Shown: positions 6,947 to 11,243 of the stretch, piece by piece | Layout: each line of letters starts with the position of its first letter | Position numbering within the stretch: the stretch's first letter is position 1 | Origin: a bacterium BMS3Bbin07 | GTDB taxonomy: Bacteria > Nitrospirota > Thermodesulfovibrionia > Thermodesulfovibrionales > JdFR-85 | Length of the DNA: 11,243 bases | Reading direction: 5' to 3' | NCBI GenBank assembly: GCA_002898135.1 | Contig: BDTQ01000158.1 | Coordinates: forward strand, 1-11,243 | Translations under genes and position numbers: made by a program | Notes under the pieces: generated by a model | Seen by the model: only the letters and a program-made list of their open reading frames with translations | Databases searched by the model: none | Told to the model about the DNA's origin: nothing

Positions 6947-8733
6947 TCCTTTACCCTCAACACGGCAAGAAATGCCTCCTGTGGAACCTCTATCCTTCCA
7001 ACCTGTTTCATCCTCTTCTTGCCCTCCTTCTGTTTTTCCAGTAATTTCCTCTTTCTGGAGATGTCACCACCATAGCACTTTGCAATCACGTCCTTCCTGA
7101 GGGCCTTTACGCTCTCTCTGGCGATTATCTTGCTTCCTATAGCAGCCTGTATGACCACCTCAAAGAGTTGTCTCGGGATGACCTTCCTCAGTCTTTCAGC
7201 CACCTCTTTTGCCTTGTAATAGGCATTTTCCTTATGTATTATAAGGCTCAGCGCATCTACGGGGTCGCCATTCAGCAATATGTCCAGCTTTATCAGGTCT
7301 GATTCCCTGTAGCCGACAAACTCATAATCAAGGGATGCATATCCCTTTGAGAGGGATTTCAGCCTGTCATAGAAATCCCACAATATTTCGCTTAACGGTA
7401 ATTCGTAGACAACCTTCAGTCTGTTTGCACTTATATAAGAGAGGTCCTTCTGTATGCCCCGTTTTTCCTGACAGAGGGTGAGTATATTTCCTATAAAATC
7501 CTGTGGCACAAAAATGGTTGCATTTACAAAAGGCTCCTCTATCTTAAGTGGCCTTTCCGGCATTCCCGACGGGTTATCAATAAGGTACAGGTTTCCTTCC
7601 TGGTCGGTTACCCTGTAGACCACTGTCGGGGCTGTACTTATTATAGAGAGATTAAACTCCCTCTCAAGCCTCTCCTTGATTATCTCCATGTGGAGCAGCC
7701 CAAGGAAGCCGCATCTGAAACCAAAGCCAAGAGCAACCGAGCTTTCCGGTTCAAAGTTGAAGGAGGCATCATTAAGCCTCAGCTTCTCAAGGGCCTCTCT
7801 CAGAAATTCATATCTCGATGATTCCACGGGATAAAAGCCGCAAAAAACCATCGGCTTTACTTCCTTGTATCCAGGGCAGCGTTTGGCGGCTGGTCTTGAT
7901 GCGTCTGTGATGGTGTCACCTATCTTTGTATCCTGAACATCCTTTATGCCGGCAACAATGTAACCAACCTCACCGGCTGAGAGACTGCCGGTTTTCTTTA
8001 CCGCTGGTGTGAATATCCCCACATCTGCAACCTCAAACTCCTTTGCCGAAGACATGAGACTGATCCTCATCCCGGGACGTACGGTTCCCTCAAAGATCCT
8101 TACAAGTACAATTACACCCCTGTAACTGTCAAACCAGGAATCAAACATAAGGGCCTTAAGCGGTGCAGAACTATCCCCTGTTGGCGGCGGGATTTTCCTT
8201 ACAATTGTCTCAAGTATCTCCTCGGTGCCACGGCCCTGTTTTGCAGAGGCAAGTATTACGTCGGAGCAGTCAAGTCCCACTATGTCCTCTATCTGCTCTT
8301 TCACCCGTTCGGGGTCAGCCTGCGGCAGATCAATCTTGTTGATGAGCGGAATTAACTCAAGGTCGTTTTCAATGGCAAGATAGGCATTTGCCAGTGTCTG
8401 TGCCTCTACCCCCTGAGTGGCGTCAACCACAAGGAGTGCCCCCTCACAGGAGGCAAGGCTGCGGGAGACTTCATAAGAGAAATCCACGTGTCCGGGTGTA
8501 TCTATGAGATTGAGGATATAGGTTTCACCGTCTTTTGCCCTGTAGGACAGTCTTACGGCATGGGCCTTGATGGTTATGCCCCTCTCTTTTTCAAGGTCCA
8601 TGGAGTCCAGAACCTGCTCCGACATCTCCCTTTCCGTAAGCGCGCCTGTGAATTCAAGTAACCTGTCGGCAAGTGTGGATTTGCCGTGGTCGATGTGTGC
8701 TATTATTGAAAAATTTCTGATATGTTCAGTCAT
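6943..8733 (-). CDS. lepA: elongation factor 4 (translational GTPase LepA)
   Basis: LepA/EF-4 is a ribosome-bound GTPase proposed to act on stalled ribosomes or in 30S maturation. All GTP motifs are present in 596 residues: AHIDHGKST (12-20, G1), RGITIKA (51-57, G2/switch I), DTPGHVDF (78-85, G3), NKIDLP (132-137, G4) and SAKQG (163-167, G5). EF-G-like domains follow, and the LepA-specific C-terminal domain contains [18 protein letters not shown] and ends [15 protein letters not shown]. Length is normal. Its ATG shares one base with the kinase stop (TAATG) and has only a weak AAGAG site, suggesting re-initiation after the kinase gene. The lepA-lepB order is widely conserved. Confidence 0.98.
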   Translation of the reverse strand: MTEHIRNFSIIAHIDHGKSTLADRLLEFTGALTEREMSEQVLDSMDLEKERGITIKAHAVRLSYRAKDGETYILNLIDTPGHVDFSYEVSRSLASCEGALLVVDATQGVEAQTLANAYLAIENDLELIPLINKIDLPQADPERVKEQIEDIVGLDCSDVILASAKQGRGTEEILETIVRKIPPPTGDSSAPLKALMFDSWFDSYRGVIVLVRIFEGTVRPGMRISLMSSAKEFEVADVGIFTPAVKKTGSLSAGEVGYIVAGIKDVQDTKIGDTITDASRPAAKRCPGYKEVKPMVFCGFYPVESSRYEFLREALEKLRLNDASFNFEPESSVALGFGFRCGFLGLLHMEIIKERLEREFNLSIISTAPTVVYRVTDQEGNLYLIDNPSGMPERPLKIEEPFVNATIFVPQDFIGNILTLCQEKRGIQKDLSYISANRLKVVYELPLSEILWDFYDRLKSLSKGYASLDYEFVGYRESDLIKLDILLNGDPVDALSLIIHKENAYYKAKEVAERLRKVIPRQLFEVVIQAAIGSKIIARESVKALRKDVIAKCYGGDISRKRKLLEKQKEGKKRMKQVGRIEVPQEAFLAVLRVKE

Positions 8734-9668
8734 TAGCTCTTGGTTTTATCGAATACCAGGCAGGCTGACCCGATCACCCCGGCATCGTCTTTCAGTAATG
8801 ATGGAAGTATTTTTGTGGACCCGTATAGTTCGGGGAAAGCCCTTTTTGATGCCTCTTTGATTGCCGTCTCTACGTATATATTCCAGGCGCCGATAAGTCC
8901 CCCTGCAAGGATGACGGCTTCAGGGCTGAAGATGTTGATTGCACTGGCAATCCCTACGCCGAGGTATCTTCCGGCTGTCTTCAGTGTTTCCCTTGCCAGG
9001 TTGTCTCCTTCAAGGGCATAGCTGTAAATATCTTCAGGGGAGATTTTGTATGCATTTCCCTCACAGCAGCCCTTCATCAGGCTTTCGGTCCCGTTTTCAA
9101 TCAACTCAACCGCCCTTTCTGTCATCGCCCTGGCAGATGCATAGGACTCAAGGCACCCATTATTTCCACAAGGGCACCTGCCCCCCTCTGCCTCTATGCT
9201 GATGTGTCCGAGCTCAGCGGCAATATTCAGCAGGTGTCCGTCATAAATAACACCGCCGCCTATGCCTGTTCCCAGAGTGAAGAGGACAAAGCTCTTATAC
9301 TCCCTGCCGGCCCCTGCCCATCTTTCTCCCAGAGCTGCTGCATTGGCATCGTTTTCGATATAAACAGGCAGGGAGAATCTCTCTCTGATGCCATCTATAA
9401 AGCCTATTCCTTCAACAGAGGGGAGGTTTGGAGACCGTTTTACAGTGCCCTTCTCTCTCTCGATAACACCCGCCACACCAATCCCTATTCCCGCTACATC
9501 GTCTGAGTAAAACCTGTCGATAGCAGAGACGAGTGAATCAAAGATATTCCCGGTGGATGCGGTTTTGACCCGCTCCACTATCTCTCCTTCCCTGTTCACC
9601 AGGGCGACCCTCAGATTGGTTCCGCCTATGTCTGCGCCTATGGCATATCTTTTGTGTCTCATCTGCAT
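8733..9668 (-). CDS. ROK-family sugar kinase (glucokinase-like)
   Basis: ROK kinases phosphorylate hexoses such as glucose, N-acetylglucosamine or N-acetylmannosamine with ATP. The 311 residues show the phosphate loop [13 protein letters not shown] (11-23), the sugar-binding [12 protein letters not shown] with catalytic-type Asp107, the GTGIGGGV adenosine loop (133-140), and ELGHISIE with zinc His155. The ROK zinc motif [12 protein letters not shown] (165-176; Cys165, Cys167, Cys172) follows. There is no helix-turn-helix N-terminus, so it is an enzyme and not a ROK repressor. EGGRCPCG fits glucokinases, but specificity cannot be fixed by eye. The ATG at 9668 has a weak TGAAG site; a second in-frame ATG two codons later is also possible. 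It is the first gene of the long lepA-rib-nusB unit and overlaps lepA by one base, an unusual partner for a translation factor. Confidence 0.92.
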   Translation of the reverse strand: MQMRHKRYAIGADIGGTNLRVALVNREGEIVERVKTASTGNIFDSLVSAIDRFYSDDVAGIGIGVAGVIEREKGTVKRSPNLPSVEGIGFIDGIRERFSLPVYIENDANAAALGERWAGAGREYKSFVLFTLGTGIGGGVIYDGHLLNIAAELGHISIEAEGGRCPCGNNGCLESYASARAMTERAVELIENGTESLMKGCCEGNAYKISPEDIYSYALEGDNLARETLKTAGRYLGVGIASAINIFSPEAVILAGGLIGAWNIYVETAIKEASKRAFPELYGSTKILPSLLKDDAGVIGSACLVFDKTKS

Positions 9669-9676
9669 TCAAACTT

Positions 9677-9711
9677 CAGGATGGATTTTGCGGGCATCCT
9701 GTCTTAACAGG
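9677..9711 (-). promoter_or_regulatory. mutually exclusive hairpins in the kinase-lepA leader
   Basis: In the minus-strand leader, hairpin A pairs CCTGT (9711-9707) with ACAGG (9702-9698) around TAAG. Hairpin B pairs CAGGATG (9701-9695) with CATCCTG (9683-9677) around an 11-base loop. They share 9698-9701, so only one can form. Hairpin B ends 8 bases before the kinase ATG and touches the weak TGAAG ribosome site. There is no T-run, so any control would be translational or through stability, not classical termination. Confidence 0.4.
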
Positions 9712-9760
9712 TTCTGCCTTAAATCTCCCCGAGTGTCCCCCTGTCTTGTAAAATGGTTGT

Positions 9761-9778
9761 AGTTGTATACATATAACT
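9761..9778. promoter_or_regulatory. imperfect palindrome, candidate operator
   Basis: AGTTGTATACATATAACT is an inverted repeat with one mismatched pair and a 2-base centre. It lies just downstream of the candidate -10 box (9788-9783) and would cover the transcription start, a usual place for a repressor. AT-rich palindromes can arise by chance. Confidence 0.35.
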
Positions 9779-9782
9779 TATT

Positions 9783-9812
9783 ATTTTAACACAGTTTAAC
9801 CATGAGCTGCAA
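9783..9812 (-). promoter_or_regulatory. candidate promoter of the ROK kinase-lepA-rib operon
   Basis: The minus strand shows TTGCAG (9812-9807), 18 bases, then TAAAAT (9788-9783); start near 9776. It sits just past the end of the receiver gene, in the largest spacer on the right side (9669-9832). No terminator for the upstream signalling genes is visible, so read-through is also possible. Confidence 0.35.
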
Positions 9813-9832
9813 AATAGAGCTGGAAATTAATC

Positions 9833-10207
9833 TTAGAAGCCTTTGTTCTGTTTTGCCTTTGTGACCACCTTCAATATGTCTTCCGGTGTGAAGGGTTTTT
9901 CGACATATTCAAAGGCCCCTAATTTTATTGCCTCAACCGCCGTGCTTATTGTTCCGTAACCCGTGATGATTATTACCTGGATATCCGGCCATCGCTCCTT
10001 TATTGTCTTTAACACTTCAAGTCCATCCATGTCGGGCATTTTAAGATCTGTCAGGACTACATCAAAGTGTTCATTTTCAAGTAATTTTATTGCCTCATCT
10101 CCACGTGAGGTTGCCACTACATCATAGCCTTCCGGCGTTAACACCCTCTGGCAACTTATCCTGACTATAGCCTCATCATCTATTACAAGAACCCTCCCCA
10201 TGCTCAT
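9833..10207 (-). CDS. stand-alone response-regulator receiver domain protein
   Basis: This is a 124-residue CheY-like receiver and nothing else. The acidic pocket is Asp10-Asp11 (VLVIDDE), the phospho-acceptor Asp54 is in VVLTDLKMPDMDG (50-62), the switch Thr82 is in IIITGYG (79-85), and Lys104 is in EKPF. The sequence around Asp54 and the ITGYGTISTAVEAIKLGA helix is like the receivers of NtrC-family regulators, but no AAA+ or DNA-binding domain follows, so output must be by protein contact. Start: ATG at 10207 overlaps the ATPase stop as ATGA and has AAGGAGG 6 bases upstream, inside the ATPase coding sequence. The upstream ATPase is the obvious candidate phosphodonor, but it lacks a recognised phospho-histidine domain, so the source of phosphate is open. 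Confidence 0.92.
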   Translation of the reverse strand: MSMGRVLVIDDEAIVRISCQRVLTPEGYDVVATSRGDEAIKLLENEHFDVVLTDLKMPDMDGLEVLKTIKERWPDIQVIIITGYGTISTAVEAIKLGAFEYVEKPFTPEDILKVVTKAKQNKGF

Positions 10208-10755
10208 CTTTTCCCTCCTTTCCCCAGGCGTTTTATCCCTGCGGATATATCTTTTCTCAGTACAGAGAGAACCCCGGGATAATTTATGGGTACATCACCG
10301 AGCTGTCTCTTAATCTCTGAGGTATTGAGCATATATTCATTATTGTCGATCCTGTATTTGAATATCAGGTCAATGTCAGGGTTTCCGGCAATAAGTGTCA
10401 CTATTGTAGATGTTAGGTCACCAAGGGGTTTTCTGTCAATGTGACTCAGGGAGAAGAAGGCCTGCAGAGTGGTTCCCTTGCCGGCTTCGGAATGGACAGT
10501 GATGTTGCCGCCGGCCTCACGGGCCGATTGTGCAAGCAGGGGGATGCCAAGCCCTGTCTTTTTCCCTTTTGTGGAAAAAAAGGGGTCCGTTAAACTCTTC
10601 AGTGTCTCTGTATCCATACCCCTGCCGTTGTCTTTTATAGTCAGTCTGAGGGTGTCGCCTCTTGTATATTCTTCAACCGATATAACTATCCTCTTTGCCC
10701 CGGCATCAATTGAGTTCAGGGCAATATCGAGTATATGCATGGAGATGTCCTGCAT
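10204..10755 (-). CDS. soluble GHKL/HATPase_c protein without DHp domain
   Basis: Of these 183 residues, 1-101 form a complete histidine-kinase-type ATP-binding fold. The N box has Asn14 in ILDIALNSIDAGAKRI (8-23), the G1 box is DNGRGM (42-47), the F box is DPFFSTKG (57-64), the G2 box is TGLGIPL (67-73), and a glycine-rich end reads HSEAGKGTT. There is no TM helix, sensor or HisKA dimerisation domain. A distinctive extension (102-183) includes SHIDRKPLGDLTSTIVTLI, GNPDIDL and LGDVPINYPGVL. I remember this extension in ATPase proteins beside PHP proteins and HndA/NuoE-type hydrogenase subunits of anaerobes, which is memory and not a search. It starts 1 base after the PHP stop and has TAAGG 7 bases upstream. 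It may be an atypical kinase, an anti-sigma-like kinase or an ATPase switch; the fold is certain, the activity is not. Confidence 0.85.
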   Translation of the reverse strand: MQDISMHILDIALNSIDAGAKRIVISVEEYTRGDTLRLTIKDNGRGMDTETLKSLTDPFFSTKGKKTGLGIPLLAQSAREAGGNITVHSEAGKGTTLQAFFSLSHIDRKPLGDLTSTIVTLIAGNPDIDLIFKYRIDNNEYMLNTSEIKRQLGDVPINYPGVLSVLRKDISAGIKRLGKGGKR

Positions 10756-10756
10756 C

Positions 10757-11243
10757 TCAGAACCTTACCTCCCTGCCCTCCTTTCCTGATAAGGCAAGGA
10801 CAATCTCCTCAAATGATGCCTCTTTCATTACAAACTCTGTAGCCGCCCTGCCGATGTCCGGAACGTGGTGGGCATCAGATGAGGTTATCCAGGGGTATCT
10901 CTTGTATATGTCAAACAGTTTTAATGCCTTCTCCCTTTCTGTTCTGAAGGATATCTCGAGTGCATCAAACTTCAGGGAATCATGGATAAAGCCCAGTTGT
11001 GTCAGGATACTGAATGCCTCCCTGTCAATGTGACAGGCGACCGTGATGCCTCCAAGGTCATGGATGATGCCGATGGCCTCTTCAACTCCAAGCCCTGTGG
11101 CGTCCATAAGTACCCGGTCATTAAACCTGAGCACCTCGTCCTCTTCGTTGACAACGACCTGTACATGAAGTATACGTTTGTTTCCGGTCAGTGGGAGGTC
11201 ATTGTAGGCAATCTCCTGTAGTCTCATGACAGTCTCCGTGTCG
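10757..11243 (-). CDS. PHP-domain protein, N-terminus cut by window edge
   Basis: The reading frame is open to the right edge, with readable codons (D-T-E-T-V) before the first in-window ATG at 11227, so that ATG is internal and the gene is truncated here. The visible C-terminal half shows two PHP metal motifs, ACHIDREAF (His66 counted from that Met) and SSDAHHVPDIG (Asp118, His120). The usual N-terminal motif with paired His lies outside. PHP proteins are trinuclear-metal phosphoesterases; related stand-alone members hydrolyse nucleoside bisphosphates. GFIHDSLKFDALEIS and the block HVQVVVNEEDEVL recall PHP proteins encoded with hydrogenase-type genes. It is followed after 1 base by the ATPase, so the two are almost certainly made together. 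Function beyond phosphoester hydrolysis cannot be told. Confidence 0.85.
   Translation of the reverse strand, partial: DTETVMRLQEIAYNDLPLTGNKRILHVQVVVNEEDEVLRFNDRVLMDATGLGVEEAIGIIHDLGGITVACHIDREAFSILTQLGFIHDSLKFDALEISFRTEREKALKLFDIYKRYPWITSSDAHHVPDIGRAATEFVMKEASFEEIVLALSGKEGREVRF

Noticed and set aside
9833..10207. Receiver as a truncated NtrC-type pseudogene
   Set aside because: The receiver is complete through its last helix, ends cleanly, and the following 160 bases carry no remains of AAA+ or DNA-binding coding sequence.
10204..10755. ATPase as a histidine kinase that lost its N-terminus
   Set aside because: It starts cleanly with a ribosome site directly after the PHP gene and carries a family-like C-terminal extension, which a broken kinase would not have.

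Overview
This 11.2 kb window is gene-dense chromosome from a Gram-negative-type bacterium of moderate GC content. Thirteen protein genes are visible. Twelve lie on the minus strand with gaps of a few bases or 1-4 base overlaps; the exception is one small secreted protein on the plus strand. Lineage can only be guessed. The lepA-lepB-small membrane protein order recalls proteobacteria. The PHP/ATPase pair and the RibBA variant with Gln in the RibB metal motif suggest an anaerobic lineage such as Nitrospirota or Desulfobacterota. I see no tRNA, rRNA, CRISPR array, insertion sequence or other sign of transfer.

Read along the minus strand from the right edge, the first block (11243 down to 9833) is a signalling module. 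It holds the C-terminal part of a PHP-domain phosphoesterase-like protein cut by the window edge, a soluble GHKL ATPase with no histidine-phosphoacceptor domain, and a stand-alone receiver. The last two genes overlap by 4 bases. The PHP and ATPase resemble a pair I remember from hydrogenase/NuoE-type operons in anaerobes, so a redox-linked role is possible but cannot be shown here.

A 164-base spacer (9669-9832) carries a candidate promoter, an imperfect palindrome and two mutually exclusive hairpins. It precedes a long probable operon (9668 down to 2378): ROK-family sugar kinase, lepA (EF-4), lepB (signal peptidase I), a DUF4845-like membrane protein, ribE, ribBA, ribH, nusB and a calcineurin-like phosphoesterase. 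It thus joins translation, secretion, three riboflavin synthesis proteins (ribD is absent here) and an antitermination factor. The only large internal gap, ribBA-ribH, holds a heptamer tandem repeat with a 16-base perfect palindrome.

The left end has a two-SH3b secreted protein on the plus strand, purB divergent from it with overlapping candidate -35 boxes, and an ArsR-family repressor with its own promoter, an operator-like palindrome and a non-classical cysteine arrangement.

The best targets for a second look are the PHP-ATPase-receiver module, the kinase-lepA leader, the RibB metal-ligand substitution and the ArsR cysteines. Everything else looks like ordinary housekeeping sequence.
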